A stretch of DNA of 64,000 bases, taken from assembly GCF_019802125.1 (NCBI RefSeq), contig NZ_JAHVHT010000002.1, positions 372,001-436,000 on the forward strand, in the 5' to 3' direction. This stretch comes from Tateyamaria omphalii (GTDB lineage Bacteria > Pseudomonadota > Alphaproteobacteria > Rhodobacterales > Rhodobacteraceae). Positions 1 through 8,961 of the stretch are shown here, in pieces; position 1 is the first letter of the stretch; each line of letters begins with the position of its first letter. The notes below the pieces were generated by a model, which worked only from the letters and a program-made list of their open reading frames with translations, had not been told where the DNA came from and did no database searches. Position numbers and translations under genes: made by a program.

Positions 1-1
1 G

Positions 2-310
2 GACTTTACCAAGAAGGCGGCGATCTTCCCCGAAGGCCACTATTTCATGGTTGAAACCGTGGGCAAGATTGCCGGAACGGACCAGCCAGAACTGGCGGAT
101 CAGTTCCTGGCTTTCGTGATGTCGCGCGACTTCCAGACCATTATTCCGACCGCGAACTGGTCGCTGCCATCGGCGTTGCCGCAGGCGGACTGGCCCGAGG
201 GTTGGTCGGAGCTGCCGTTGCCCGAAAAGGTGCTGTTCTATTCCGAGACTGAGGCGGCAGAGCTGCAAGCGGACGCGATCGAGACATGGCGCGCCGCGCT
301 CAGCCAGTAA
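2..310 (+). CDS. thiB: Thiamine ABC transporter substrate-binding protein, C-terminal part
   Basis: The frame is open from the window edge to TAA at 308-310, so only about 102 C-terminal residues are visible and the start lies upstream. The tail contains the motifs LADQFLAFVMSRDFQ and IPTANWSLPS, typical of the C-terminal lobe of periplasmic thiamine-binding proteins (ThiB/TbpA). The protein would capture thiamine or its phosphates in the periplasm and deliver them to ThiPQ. It overlaps thiP by 25 bases, showing a tight operon. Identity is supported mainly by the unmistakable thiP and thiQ neighbours. A TPP riboswitch, if present, would lie outside the window. Confidence 0.85.
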   Translation, partial: DFTKKAAIFPEGHYFMVETVGKIAGTDQPELADQFLAFVMSRDFQTIIPTANWSLPSALPQADWPEGWSELPLPEKVLFYSETEAAELQADAIETWRAALSQ

Positions 311-1833
311 GCCCTTGGGCCGGCATCATCGCGGCGGGTTTTGTCGTCGCGGTGGTGATCGCCGCCTTTGTCGGCATCGGCCAGCGGATTGAAACCACCA
401 CTGGCCTGCGCGCCGCCGAATGGCAGGCGGTGCGGTTTACCGTCTGGCAGGCGTTTTTCTCTGCGTTGATTTCGGTGGTTCTGGCGGTGCCGGTGGCACG
501 CGCGCTCGCGCGGCGGCGGTTGCCGGGGCATACGCTGCTGGTAACGCTTTTGGGTTCGCCGTTTATCCTGCCGGTGATTGTGGCTGTTCTGGGCCTGCTC
601 GCGATCTTTGGCCGGAACGGGTGGTTGAATACGGCGCTGGGCGTCTTCGGGCTGCCAGAGGTGTCGATCTACGGGGCCCATGGTGTTGTTTTGGCGCATG
701 TTTTCTTCAACATGCCGCTAGCGACCCGGTTGATCCTGCAAGGGTGGCAATCGGTTCCGGCGGAGCAGTTTCGCATGGTGGGCCAGTTGGGACTTACCCC
801 GCGCATGGTGTTTCGCATCATCGAATGGCCGCTCTTGCGGCAGGTGGTGCCGGGGGCCTTTGCGTTGATCTTTGTCATATGCCTGACCAGTTTTGCAGTG
901 GCTTTGACCCTTGGCGGCGGGCCACGGGCGACGACGATTGAGTTGGCGATTTACCAGGCGTTTCGTTTTGATTTTGACCTTGGCCGCGCGGCGGTGCTGA
1001 GCCTGCTGCAACTGGCTGTGGCGGGCGCTGCGGCGGTGCTGGCGTTGTGGATTTTGCCACCCATTGCCCTGCAAACGGGGCGTGACCGGGCGGTGCGCCG
1101 GTGGGATGCGCCGAGCCTTTGGGGGGATGTGTTCTGGATCACCTTGGCGGCTGGATTCCTGTTGCTGCCGATGTTGTCGATCGCTCTGTCTGGGCTGGTG
1201 GGCTTGTTTTACATGCCTTTTTCGGTTCTGACCGCGACTTGGACGACGGTTTGGGTCGCATCGGTCAGCACTGTGGTCCTGCTGGTTCTCGCGCTGCCCA
1301 TGGCGGCATGGCTGGCGCAGGCGAAGTGGGGCGGGGCGGAGGCGTTGACGCTGCTGGGTCTGGTCGCGTCGCCGCTGATGATCGGGACGGGGTGGTTTAT
1401 TCTGATCTATCCATATGTCTCGCCGACCGCCTTTGCCTTGCCTGTGACGGCCTTGATCAACGCGATGATGGCGCTGCCTTTCGCGGTGCGCATCCTGCTG
1501 CCGCCGATGCGACAGGTTTTCAATGATTACGGGCGATTGAGCATGGGGTTGGGGCTGCGCAGCCTTGCACTATGGCGGTTTGTACTGGTGCCAAGGTTGC
1601 GTCCGCAGATCGGGTTTGCCGCCGGGCTGACGGCGGCGCTGAGTGTTGGCGATCTGGGCGTCGTGGCGCTCTTTGCCGACCCGGATGTGGCGACGTTGCC
1701 GTTGCAGATGTATCGCTTGATGGGGGCCTACCGGACCGAGGCGGCGGCGGGGGCGGCGTTGGTTTTGGTGGCGCTGGCCTTTGGGATGTTTTGGATGTGC
1801 GATGCGTGGGGGCGGCGGCATGCTGCGGGTTGA
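286..1833 (+). CDS. thiP: Thiamine ABC transporter permease ThiP
   Basis: This 515-residue integral membrane protein has two homologous halves of about six hydrophobic segments each, as expected for the fused two-domain permease ThiP (about 510-540 residues in the family). The N-terminus is short and basic (MARRAQPVSPW), then a membrane segment follows. Binding-protein-dependent permease signatures near residues 150-200 and 415-460 fit the EAA loops that contact the ATPase. It overlaps thiB upstream and thiQ downstream, so the three products are translationally linked. It would form the inner-membrane channel for thiamine import. Confidence 0.92.
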   Translation: MARRAQPVSPWAGIIAAGFVVAVVIAAFVGIGQRIETTTGLRAAEWQAVRFTVWQAFFSALISVVLAVPVARALARRRLPGHTLLVTLLGSPFILPVIVAVLGLLAIFGRNGWLNTALGVFGLPEVSIYGAHGVVLAHVFFNMPLATRLILQGWQSVPAEQFRMVGQLGLTPRMVFRIIEWPLLRQVVPGAFALIFVICLTSFAVALTLGGGPRATTIELAIYQAFRFDFDLGRAAVLSLLQLAVAGAAAVLALWILPPIALQTGRDRAVRRWDAPSLWGDVFWITLAAGFLLLPMLSIALSGLVGLFYMPFSVLTATWTTVWVASVSTVVLLVLALPMAAWLAQAKWGGAEALTLLGLVASPLMIGTGWFILIYPYVSPTAFALPVTALINAMMALPFAVRILLPPMRQVFNDYGRLSMGLGLRSLALWRFVLVPRLRPQIGFAAGLTAALSVGDLGVVALFADPDVATLPLQMYRLMGAYRTEAAAGAALVLVALAFGMFWMCDAWGRRHAAG

Positions 1834-2512
1834 AGGGTTGAGGATTGCGCAGGGTGACTTTGCCTTGAGTGCCGACTTTGCTGTTGAGCGGGGGCGGCGT
1901 GTGGCGGTGATCGGGCCTTCGGGCGCGGGAAAGTCCACGCTTTTGAATGCGTTGGGTGGGTATATCGATATTGCCGCCGGACGGATTGAAGTGGACGGTC
2001 GGGACGTGACAGATGCGCCACCGGACAAGCGCGGGGTTGCGATGCTGTTTCAGGATGGGAACCTGTTTCCGCATTTGACGCTGGCGCAGAATGTGGGGTT
2101 GGGGATACGGCCTGCGCTGCGGTTGAGCGATGCTGAGACGGCCAAAGTGCATGAGGCATTGGAACGGGTCGGGCTGGCGGAGTTTGCGGATCGCAAGCCC
2201 GGTGATGTGTCGGGTGGACAGCAAAGCCGTGCGGCGCTGGCGCGGGTTTTGGTGCAGGCCAAGCCTTTGCTTTTGCTGGATGAACCCTTTGCTGCGCTGG
2301 GGCCTGCGTTGCGAATTGAGATGCTGGATTTGACGTCTCAGGTGGCGCGGGATGCGGGTGCAACGGTGCTGATGATCACCCACGCGCCGGAGGATGCGGA
2401 GCGGGCGGATGATCTGATCTTTGTCGAGGCGGGCCGTGTGGACCCGCCCCGTCCGGTGGCCGACGTGATGGCCAATCTACCGGAAGCACTGCGGGCTTAT
2501 CTAGGCCGCTGA
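1820..2512 (+). CDS. thiQ: Thiamine ABC transporter ATP-binding protein ThiQ
   Basis: A 230-residue ABC ATPase. The Walker A motif GPSGAGKST is at residues 32-40, the Q-loop reads MLFQDGNLFPHL, the signature is the variant VSGGQ, and Walker B is LLLLDEPFAAL. It energises thiamine uptake with ThiB and ThiP. The start at 1820 (MLRVEGLRI) was chosen because it matches family length; a longer frame from 1781 would add 13 residues of glycine-rich sequence lying within thiP. The gene overlaps thiP by 14 bases and converges on ribH, with which it shares 12 bases at the 3' ends. Confidence 0.92.
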   Translation: MLRVEGLRIAQGDFALSADFAVERGRRVAVIGPSGAGKSTLLNALGGYIDIAAGRIEVDGRDVTDAPPDKRGVAMLFQDGNLFPHLTLAQNVGLGIRPALRLSDAETAKVHEALERVGLAEFADRKPGDVSGGQQSRAALARVLVQAKPLLLLDEPFAALGPALRIEMLDLTSQVARDAGATVLMITHAPEDAERADDLIFVEAGRVDPPRPVADVMANLPEALRAYLGR

Positions 2513-2941
2513 GCGCAGGTCTGCCCGCGTGGCGGTGATGCCGAGAGCAGCTTGGGCGGCTTCGCGTCCTTTGAGTACGAAGTGATTGGCGTAGATGCCC
2601 ATGTGGTGCTCGGTTTCCTGGAAGTGGTGGGGTGTGAGCGAGACCGACAGGATCGGGACGCCAGTTTTGAGGCCCACTTGCATCAACCCGTCGACCACGG
2701 CGGAGGCGACGAAGTCGTGGCGGTAGATGCCGCCGTCGACCACGAGTGCTGCGCAGGCGATGGCGTGGTAGCGCCCGGTTTCGGCGAGCGTTTGGGCCAT
2801 CAGCGGCATTTCGAATGCGCCGGGGACGTCGAAGACATCCATTTGATTTGATGCGATAATTTCGGTGAAGCCTTGCAAAGCCTGATCGACGATGGCGGCG
2901 TGCCACTGGGCTTTGACAAAGGCGAAGCGGGTGTGTGTCAT
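2501..2941 (-). CDS. ribH: 6,7-dimethyl-8-ribityllumazine synthase, type 2 (RibH2)
   Basis: A 146-residue protein that condenses 5-amino-6-ribitylaminouracil with dihydroxybutanone phosphate, the penultimate step of riboflavin synthesis. The motifs FDVPGAFEMPL, GGIYRHDFVA and LTPHHFQE are those of the RibH2 (decameric, Brucella/Mesorhizobium-type) lumazine synthases rather than the icosahedral RibH1. The ATG follows a strong AAAGGAG site. An FMN riboswitch lies in the leader on the same strand, so expression should fall when FMN is plentiful. No other riboflavin gene is nearby. The 3' end overlaps convergent thiQ by 12 bases. Confidence 0.93.
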   Translation of the reverse strand: MTHTRFAFVKAQWHAAIVDQALQGFTEIIASNQMDVFDVPGAFEMPLMAQTLAETGRYHAIACAALVVDGGIYRHDFVASAVVDGLMQVGLKTGVPILSVSLTPHHFQETEHHMGIYANHFVLKGREAAQAALGITATRADLRSAA

Positions 2942-3021
2942 GGGTTTTCTCCTTTAGGTTCAGACACGTCACCCAAGGCGATTGCGCACGCGACAAGACG
3001 CACCCGTATGGATGCTGTCAC

Positions 3022-3172
3022 CTGCGTTCTCTTTCATCCGGACTGTGACCGTCGGCTCAGGCGTCTCACCTGATCTGCTGGACCCTCGACCCATCTTTTC
3101 GGACCGAGGCGCTCGTGGGCTTACAGGTCGCGCCTGCATACCACCGGTGGGGAATTTCGCCCCGCCCTGAGA
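3022..3172 (-). promoter_or_regulatory. FMN riboswitch (RFN element)
   Basis: Read on the minus strand, the stretch has the conserved RFN blocks in order: AGGGCGGGGCGAAATTCCCC, ACCGGTGGTATGCAGG, an AGCCCACGAGC helix, then GGTCCAGCAGATCAGGTGAGA, and the closing GTCCGGATGAAAGAGAACGC. It ends about 80 bases before the ribH start. This is the aptamer that binds FMN. The expression platform is not obvious; no poly-U terminator is visible between aptamer and start, so control at translation initiation is more likely. Confidence 0.93.
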
Positions 3173-3239
3173 ACAGGCCCAGGTTGCCAAGCCGTGGCGG
3201 CAGAGGCAAGAGGGACGCCACGTATCACGGAGCGGACCC

Positions 3240-3854
3240 ATGCACCCGAACCCTGCCTTTCACACCGAGACCGTTGACCGGAACATCGCGTTTGCGCGTG
3301 AGCGTGCGTTCGGTGTTTTGGCGGTGAATGGCGAGGACGGGCCGATGATGAGCCACGTTCCCTTTCTGATTGATGAACAGGGCGTGCAGCTTGACTTGCA
3401 TCTGGTGCGGTCGAACCCGATTGCGCGGGCGTTGAAGGCGCCGCTGCGGGCCAAGATCGCGGTGAGTGGGCCGGATGGGTATATCTCGCCCGACTGGTAC
3501 GAGGTGCCGGATCAGGTGCCGACATGGAACTATGTTGCGGTGCATATCACAGGCACATTGGAGATGCTGCCGCATGATGAGATGCGGGATATGCTGGACC
3601 GGCAGTCGAAGCATTTCGAGGATCAGTTGCTGCCCAAGACGCCTTGGAAGACGGACAAGATGACGCCCGAGGTGCTGGAGAAGATGATGCGCCAGATCGT
3701 GCCGTGTCGGATGACGATTGAGACAGTCGATGGCACCTGGAAGCTGAACCAGAACAAGCCGGACGCGGTGCGGTTGCGGGCGTCGGATTATGTCGATGCC
3801 TATGGGATCGGGCAGGAGACCCGCATCCTTGCTGCCCTGATGCGCGGGGCCTAG
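3240..3854 (+). CDS. PaiB-type FMN-binding negative regulator family protein
   Basis: A 204-residue protein of the split-barrel FMN-binding PaiB family. Visible family motifs are MSHVPFL near residue 37, YISPDWYE near residue 80, VPTWNYVAVHITG near residue 90 and a late WKLNQNK. Despite the family name most members are not proven DNA-binding proteins; they are small flavin-binding oxidoreductase-like domains, so the cellular role is uncertain. It is transcribed divergently from the FMN-riboswitch/ribH unit, which makes a link to flavin status tempting but unproven. The first ATG at 3240 follows GGAGCGG and fits the family length. Confidence 0.85.
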   Translation: MHPNPAFHTETVDRNIAFARERAFGVLAVNGEDGPMMSHVPFLIDEQGVQLDLHLVRSNPIARALKAPLRAKIAVSGPDGYISPDWYEVPDQVPTWNYVAVHITGTLEMLPHDEMRDMLDRQSKHFEDQLLPKTPWKTDKMTPEVLEKMMRQIVPCRMTIETVDGTWKLNQNKPDAVRLRASDYVDAYGIGQETRILAALMRGA

Positions 3855-3884
3855 GCTGCGCGCGAACCCAAGGGGAGAATCGCG

Positions 3885-4487
3885 ATGAAGCTGTTGATGG
3901 CGGGGCCAAGCCCCTTTGTGCGCAAGGTGCTGGTTTTACTGCATGAAACGGGGCAGGCGGAGGATGTTGAGACTGTCACCGTGACGGCGGCACCCGGTGG
4001 GACCGACGCGACGCTGAAGGCGGCGAATCCGGTGGGCAAGATCCCGGCGCTGGTGCGCGATGAGGGACCGACCCTGTATGATAGCAAGGTCATCTGCCGC
4101 TACCTGGATGCACGGGCGGAAGCGGGTCTGTACCCTGAGAAGGGGTGGGAGACGCTGGTGTTGGAGGCGACCGCCGATGCCATGATGGAGGCGGCGGTGC
4201 TGATGGTTTACGAGAAGCGGTTCCGCCCGGAGGAGATTTGGTCGAACGACTGGATCGAGGCGCAGTGGGGCAAGGTTGAAGGGGCCCTCGATGCGCTCAA
4301 TGCCCGCTGGATGGGGCATTTGGCCGGGAAGATGGATATTGGGCATATCGGTGTCGCGTGCGGTCTGGGCTATCTCGACTTCCGTCATGGGGACCGGGAT
4401 TGGCGCAAGGGGCGGGATGCCTTGGCCGCCTGGTACGAGGGCTTTGCGGCGCGTCCGTCGATGCAGGCGACCGAACCGAAAGCGTAG
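3885..4487 (+). CDS. Glutathione S-transferase family protein
   Basis: A 200-residue cytosolic GST. The N-terminal thioredoxin-fold domain has SPFVRKV near residue 10 (catalytic Ser/Cys position) and NPVGKIPALV with the conserved cis-proline at about residue 53, followed by LYDSKVICRYLD, which binds the glutathione gamma-glutamyl group. The C-terminal half is helical. It would conjugate or reduce electrophiles with glutathione; the substrate cannot be told from sequence. The ATG follows GGGGAGAA. It lies 30 bases after the PaiB-like gene and may be cotranscribed with it. Confidence 0.88.
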   Translation: MKLLMAGPSPFVRKVLVLLHETGQAEDVETVTVTAAPGGTDATLKAANPVGKIPALVRDEGPTLYDSKVICRYLDARAEAGLYPEKGWETLVLEATADAMMEAAVLMVYEKRFRPEEIWSNDWIEAQWGKVEGALDALNARWMGHLAGKMDIGHIGVACGLGYLDFRHGDRDWRKGRDALAAWYEGFAARPSMQATEPKA

Positions 4488-4820
4488 TGTTGCGCAACGT
4501 TCGGTGGGTCGGTGACGCCAGACGGGCGCGAATCGGGGTTAACGGCAGCAAAACAAGGGGGGTGAGCCATGCACCGGGCGTACACCCCCTGTGCACCCCC
4601 CGTACACCGGCCTGGCACAAAAACCTTGGTTAACGGAGCGCGCGGTCCCGAATCTTATCAACGGGTTAATATTCAAGGTCCCTGCGACCACGTGTGTCAG
4701 TTTGCGCGCTGGACGTGGGCGGGGGACCCCGCTAGATAGCCCGGTGAAACGGCTGCGCGTGTGCGTGGCCCATATGCTATTTGGCCCTTTGAGGGTCGCT
4801 GGAAACTGGAGAAGTCCCCC
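4488..4820 (+). other. Intergenic region and probable promoter of petABC
   Basis: These 333 bases contain no convincing gene. They must carry the petABC promoter. A C-rich patch at 4580-4610 contains GTACACC twice with a central GTGCACC, giving three similarly spaced copies of a GTRCACC word; it may be a protein-binding site or a simple repeat. A short GGAG lies at 4807-4810 and serves the GTG start of petA. No clear rho-independent terminator follows the GST gene. Confidence 0.5.
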
Positions 4821-5381
4821 GTGTCCCACGTAGAAGAAGACCACGAAGGCACCCGGCGCGATTTTCTGTACTACGCCACGGCTGGCGCAGGTGCGGTGAC
4901 GGCGGGTGCGGCGATCTGGCCGCTGGTGAACCAGATGAACCCCTCGGCCGACGTTGTCGCGGCAAGCACGATGCGCGTCGATGTGTCGAGCGTTGGTCCC
5001 GGTACGCAGCTGACCGTGTTGTTCTTGGGCAAGCCGGTGTTCATTCGCCGCCGGACCGAAGAAGAGATTACGGCGGCACGCGAAGTGTCGGTTGACGAGC
5101 TGCCGGACGGTATCGCGCGCAACGAAAACTTGGGCGAAGTGCCCGCAGATGATGCCAACCGCACGCTGGACGAAGCGGGCGAGTGGCTGGTGATGCAAGG
5201 CGTGTGTACGCACCTGGGCTGTGTGCCCTTGGGCGATGCAGGGGACTTTGGCGGCTGGTTCTGCCCCTGTCACGGCTCGCACTATGATACTTCGGGCCGG
5301 ATCCGTCGTGGACCCGCGCCGGAAAACCTGCCGGTTCCTGTTGCTGAATTCGTGGATGAGACCACGATCCTGTTGGGTTAA
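4821..5381 (+). CDS. petA: Ubiquinol-cytochrome c reductase iron-sulfur (Rieske) subunit
   Basis: A 186-residue Rieske protein of the cytochrome bc1 complex. The [2Fe-2S] ligands sit in CTHLGC and [10 protein letters not shown] twin-arginine motif TRRDFLYY is followed by a hydrophobic segment that acts as both Tat signal and membrane anchor. It accepts the first electron from ubiquinol at the Qo site and passes it to cytochrome c1. The GTG at 4821 was chosen because it follows GGAG and gives the usual N-terminus ([16 protein letters not shown]) and length; an upstream in-frame ATG at 4761 would add 20 atypical residues. It is first gene of petABC. Confidence 0.95.
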   Translation: MSHVEEDHEGTRRDFLYYATAGAGAVTAGAAIWPLVNQMNPSADVVAASTMRVDVSSVGPGTQLTVLFLGKPVFIRRRTEEEITAAREVSVDELPDGIARNENLGEVPADDANRTLDEAGEWLVMQGVCTHLGCVPLGDAGDFGGWFCPCHGSHYDTSGRIRRGPAPENLPVPVAEFVDETTILLG

Positions 5382-5393
5382 GGGAGAGAGACC

Positions 5394-6740
5394 ATGGCTG
5401 GAATTCCTCACGACCATTATGAACCGAAGGCGGCCTGGGAAAAGGGCCTGGCCAAGCGGTTGCCGATCGTCGGCCTGATGTACGACACGCTGATGATCCC
5501 GACGCCGAAGAACCTGAACTGGATGTGGATCTGGGGCATTGTTCTGACCTTCTGTCTGGCGCTGCAGATCATCACCGGCATCGTGCTGGCGATGCACTAC
5601 ACACCGCATGTGAACGAGGCTTTTGCGTCCATCGAACACATCATGCGCAACGTGAATGGTGGCGCGATGCTGCGGTATCTGCACATGAACGGCGCATCGC
5701 TGTTCTTTGTTGCCGTCTATGCCCACATCTTCCGCGGTCTGTACTACGGGTCCTACAAGGCCCCGCGCGAGATCACGTGGATCATCGGGATGCTGATCTA
5801 CCTGCTGATGATGGGGACGGCCTTTATGGGGTACGTGCTGCCCTGGGGTCAGATGTCCTTCTGGGGTGCGACCGTGATCACCGGCCTGTTCGGTGCGATC
5901 CCGTTCATCGGTGAAGCGCTGCAAAGCTGGCTTCTGGGCGGGCCTGCCGTGGACAACTCCACGCTGAACCGCTTCTTCAGCCTGCACTACCTGCTGCCCT
6001 TCGTGATTGCCGGTCTGGTCATCGTGCACATCTGGGCTTTCCACACCACGGGCAACAACAACCCGACCGGTGTTGAAGTGCGCCGCACGTCGAAGGAAGA
6101 AGCAGAGAAAGACACGCTGCCCTTCTGGCCCTACTTCGTGATCAAGGACCTGTTCGCGCTGGCGATCATTCTGGTGGTGTTCTTTGCCATCGTGGGCTTC
6201 ATGCCGAACTACCTGGGCCACCCCGACAACTATATCGAGGCGAACCCGCTGGCGACGCCTGCGCACATCGTGCCGGAATGGTACTTCCTGCCGTTCTACG
6301 CGATCCTGCGTGCCTTTACCCCTGATGTGTGGATCGTGCAGTTCGCGACCTTCATCAGCGGTGGCATCATCCAAGCCGATTTCTTCGGTGTGCTGGCGAT
6401 GTTTGGCGCGATTGCGGTGATGGCGCTGGCGCCGTGGCTGGACACGTCCAGCGTGCGCTCGGGCCGTTACCGTCCGATGTTCAAGTGGTGGTTTGCCCTG
6501 CTGGTTGTCGACTTCTTCGTGCTGATGTGGGTTGGTGCCCGCCCGGCGGAGGAGCCTTACAACACGATCGCGTTGCTCGCGTCGACCTACTGGTTCGTCT
6601 ACTTCCTGGTCATTCTGCCCCTGCTGGGCGTGATCGAGAAGCCGAACGCGCAGCCGGCGACCATTGAAGAAGACTTTGCCGCGTCGATGGGCAAAGGGGA
6701 TGGCGGTTCCGCTGCTCCCTCGGCTCAGCCCGCGGAATAA
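5394..6740 (+). CDS. petB: Cytochrome b subunit of the bc1 complex
   Basis: A 448-residue membrane protein, eight transmembrane helices expected. The four haem-ligating histidines form two pairs with 13-residue spacing, in [16 protein letters not shown] and [16 protein letters not shown]. The Qo-site PEWY motif is present ([16 protein letters not shown]) and [14 protein letters not shown] is the conserved cd1 region. It carries quinol oxidation and quinone reduction. The length and the alanine/glycine-rich tail are typical of Rhodobacterales. It begins 12 bases after petA, with GGGAGAG as binding site. Confidence 0.97.
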   Translation: MAGIPHDHYEPKAAWEKGLAKRLPIVGLMYDTLMIPTPKNLNWMWIWGIVLTFCLALQIITGIVLAMHYTPHVNEAFASIEHIMRNVNGGAMLRYLHMNGASLFFVAVYAHIFRGLYYGSYKAPREITWIIGMLIYLLMMGTAFMGYVLPWGQMSFWGATVITGLFGAIPFIGEALQSWLLGGPAVDNSTLNRFFSLHYLLPFVIAGLVIVHIWAFHTTGNNNPTGVEVRRTSKEEAEKDTLPFWPYFVIKDLFALAIILVVFFAIVGFMPNYLGHPDNYIEANPLATPAHIVPEWYFLPFYAILRAFTPDVWIVQFATFISGGIIQADFFGVLAMFGAIAVMALAPWLDTSSVRSGRYRPMFKWWFALLVVDFFVLMWVGARPAEEPYNTIALLASTYWFVYFLVILPLLGVIEKPNAQPATIEEDFAASMGKGDGGSAAPSAQPAE

Positions 6741-6753
6741 GGAGAGACTGCAA

Positions 6754-7542
6754 ATGTTGAAGAAACTTGCAGCAAGCATGGTGGCGGCGTTCGCGCTGGC
6801 CACCGGTGCCTTCGCCGCTGGCGAGGCCAAGAATGTGCCCAACGTGGACTTCAGTTTTGACGGTCCGTTCGGATCGTTCGACCAGAACCAGCTGCAGCGC
6901 GGCTTGCAGATCTACACAGAGATCTGCGCGGCCTGCCACGGTCTGCAATATGTGCCGATCCGGACGCTGAGCGACGAGAGCGGCCCCGGTCTGCCCGAGG
7001 ATCAGGTGCGCGCCTACGCTGAGTTTTACGAGGTCTATGACGCGGCCGAGGATGACTTCCGTCCGGCCATCCCGAATGATCACTTCCCGGGCTCGCAGCT
7101 GGAAAACGCGCCTGACCTGAGCCTGATGGCGAAGGCTCGCGCCGGGTTCCACGGCCCGTACGGTCTGGGCATCAACCAGCTTAGGAACGGAATCGGCGGT
7201 GCGGAATACATCGCTGCTATCTTGACCGGTTATACCGGTGAAGAGAAAGAAGAGGCGGGGGCCGTTCTGTATGAGAACAAGTATTTCCCCGGTGGCTGGA
7301 TTGCCATGGCGCCGCCGCTTTATGGTGACGACACCGAGTTTGCCGATGGTGCGGCAACCGACCTGCAGAGCTTGTCCGAGGATGTCTCTGCCTTCCTGAT
7401 GTGGACGGCTGAGCCCAAGATGATGGCCCGCAAGCAGGCAGGGTTTGTCGGCGTGATCTTCCTCACCATCCTGTCGGTGCTGCTGTATCTGACCAACAAG
7501 CGTCTGTGGGCGCCGGTCAAGGCCCGTTACAAGAAGAAGTAA
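6754..7542 (+). CDS. petC: Cytochrome c1 subunit of the bc1 complex
   Basis: A 262-residue haem protein. An N-terminal Sec signal ([20 protein letters not shown]) precedes the mature domain. The c-type haem motif CAACH lies near residue 55 and the distal methionine is in [11 protein letters not shown] single C-terminal membrane helix ([17 protein letters not shown]) anchors it, with a basic cytoplasmic tail. It transfers electrons from the Rieske centre to soluble or membrane cytochrome c. The start at 6754 has GGAGAG 8 bases before it and yields the signal peptide; a longer frame from 6664 overlaps petB and is not supported. Confidence 0.96.
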   Translation: MLKKLAASMVAAFALATGAFAAGEAKNVPNVDFSFDGPFGSFDQNQLQRGLQIYTEICAACHGLQYVPIRTLSDESGPGLPEDQVRAYAEFYEVYDAAEDDFRPAIPNDHFPGSQLENAPDLSLMAKARAGFHGPYGLGINQLRNGIGGAEYIAAILTGYTGEEKEEAGAVLYENKYFPGGWIAMAPPLYGDDTEFADGAATDLQSLSEDVSAFLMWTAEPKMMARKQAGFVGVIFLTILSVLLYLTNKRLWAPVKARYKKK

Positions 7543-7564
7543 GGCGTCTATTCACGACGTTTGA

Positions 7565-7590
7565 AGCCCTGCCATTTGGCGGGGCTTTTT
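7565..7590 (+). terminator. Rho-independent terminator after petABC
   Basis: AGCCCTGCC and GGCGGGGCT pair (one G-U) around an ATTT loop, followed immediately by a run of five T and then CTTT. It lies 23 bases after the petC stop on the coding strand. Confidence 0.85.
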
Positions 7591-7660
7591 CTTTGGCGCA
7601 GGATGCCTGCGCGTTACGATTTGCGCGTCATGTCTGCGACGTGTTGGTTTGTGGACGTTG

Positions 7661-7715
7661 TGGGGGCGCTGCCCCCGGCGCTGCGCGCCTCCCCCGTCGT
7701 ATTTTCAGTCAGAAG
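7661..7715. repeat. GC-rich hairpin repeat of the type scattered between Rhodobacterales genes
   Basis: The stretch contains GGGGGC-GCT-GCCCCC, then CGGCGCTGCGCGCC, CTCCCCCG and a TATTTTCAGTC tail with GAAGAA. The author recalls very similar strings (GGGGGCGCTGCCCCC, CTCCCCC, then TATTTTT and AGAAGAA) recurring downstream of genes in many Rhodobacteraceae; this was not searched. It overlaps the last codons of mtaB and may act as its terminator or as a REP-like element. Confidence 0.45.
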
Positions 7716-8961
7716 AAACTGTGAGGGCCTTACCGTCATGACCCGTGATGGTGGCGGCGACAATCTGGCCTTCGGCTTGGGGAATGTCGAAATGCACTTC
7801 GGTGAACTGTTCGGTGCGGCCCATGTGCGGGTTTTCCATCAGGATGTGATGTGTCCTGCGCTGTTGCGCGGTGAGGTGTTTTGACACTTGTGCTTCGCCC
7901 GCGGCACGGAGACGTGCGGCGCGGTCCTTGATCGCCTTGCCGTTCACTTGCGGCATCCGCGCGGCCGGGGTGCCGGGGCGCGGGGAGTAGGGGAAGACGT
8001 GCAGCCAGGTGAGGTCACAGTCTTCGACCAGCTTGAGGCTGTTTTCGAACATCGCCTCTGTTTCCGTCGGAAAGCCCGCGATGATGTCGGCGCCAAAGGT
8101 CATGTCGGGGCGCAGCTTGCGCGCCTCTTGCGCGAACCGGATCGCATCGTCGCGCAGGTGGCGGCGTTTCATCCGTTTGAGGATCAGGTCGTCGCCGTGT
8201 TGGAGGCTGAGATGCAAGTGGGGCATCAGGCGCGGTTCGGTGGCGATGGCCTGCATCAGCGCCTCATCCACCTCGATCGAATCGATGGAGCTGATGCGGA
8301 GGCGGGGCAGGTCGGGAACCAGTTTCAGGATGCGCATGACCAGATCGCCAAGCTGCGGCTCACCCGGCAGGTCGGCGCCCCATGAGGTCAGGTCGACGCC
8401 TGTGAGCACGACCTCGTTGAAGCCGCGGTCCGCCAGCCGCTTGATCTGGTCCACCACCACGCCTGCGGGGACGGAGCGCGAGTTGCCGCGGCCGTAGGGG
8501 ATGATGCAGAAGGTGCAGCGGTGGTCGCAGCCGTTTTGCACCTGCACGTAGGCGCGGGAGCGCGTGCCGAAGCCGTCGATCAGGTGGCCCGCCGTTTCGG
8601 TGACGGACATGATGTCGTCGACCTGCACCGGTTCGGTCCCGAAGTCGCCCGCGAGGCCCGCCCACGTGCTGGCCTGCATTTTCTCGGTATTGCCGATGAC
8701 GGCGTCCACCTCGTCCATGCTTGCGAATGTGTCGGGTTCGGTCTGGGCCGCGCAGCCGGTCACGATCAGTTTGGCATCGGGGTGGGTGCGCCGCAGCTTG
8801 CGGATGTCCTGCCGTGCTTTGCGCACCGCCTCTGCCGTGACGGCGCAGGTGTTCACGACGACGGCGTTTTCGACGCCTGCCTGTGCGGCCAATTCCTCCA
8901 TCGCCTTTGTTTCATAGGCGTTGAGGCGGCAACCGTGGTTGGAGAAGACGGGCGCGCTCAT
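7705..8961 (-). CDS. mtaB: tRNA (N6-threonylcarbamoyladenosine-37) methylthiotransferase MtaB-type
   Basis: A 418-residue radical-SAM enzyme that adds a methylthio group to t6A37 in tRNA. The N-terminal domain has three conserved cysteines ([22 protein letters not shown]) for one iron-sulfur cluster, and the radical-SAM motif is CDHRCTFC. The missing phenylalanine-type MiaB signatures and the NHGCRLN start favour MtaB over MiaB or RimO. A weak TRAM-like tail follows. The start at 8961 forms an ATGA overlap with the dapF stop; a longer frame from 9027 reads through dapF sequence. Confidence 0.88.
   Translation of the reverse strand: MSAPVFSNHGCRLNAYETKAMEELAAQAGVENAVVVNTCAVTAEAVRKARQDIRKLRRTHPDAKLIVTGCAAQTEPDTFASMDEVDAVIGNTEKMQASTWAGLAGDFGTEPVQVDDIMSVTETAGHLIDGFGTRSRAYVQVQNGCDHRCTFCIIPYGRGNSRSVPAGVVVDQIKRLADRGFNEVVLTGVDLTSWGADLPGEPQLGDLVMRILKLVPDLPRLRISSIDSIEVDEALMQAIATEPRLMPHLHLSLQHGDDLILKRMKRRHLRDDAIRFAQEARKLRPDMTFGADIIAGFPTETEAMFENSLKLVEDCDLTWLHVFPYSPRPGTPAARMPQVNGKAIKDRAARLRAAGEAQVSKHLTAQQRRTHHILMENPHMGRTEQFTEVHFDIPQAEGQIVAATITGHDGKALTVSSD

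Noticed and set aside
4539-6842. A 767-codon open frame on the minus strand across petABC
   Set aside because: It is the antisense shadow of petA and petB, rich in His, Arg and Gln, with no family motifs. The plus-strand proteins are certain.
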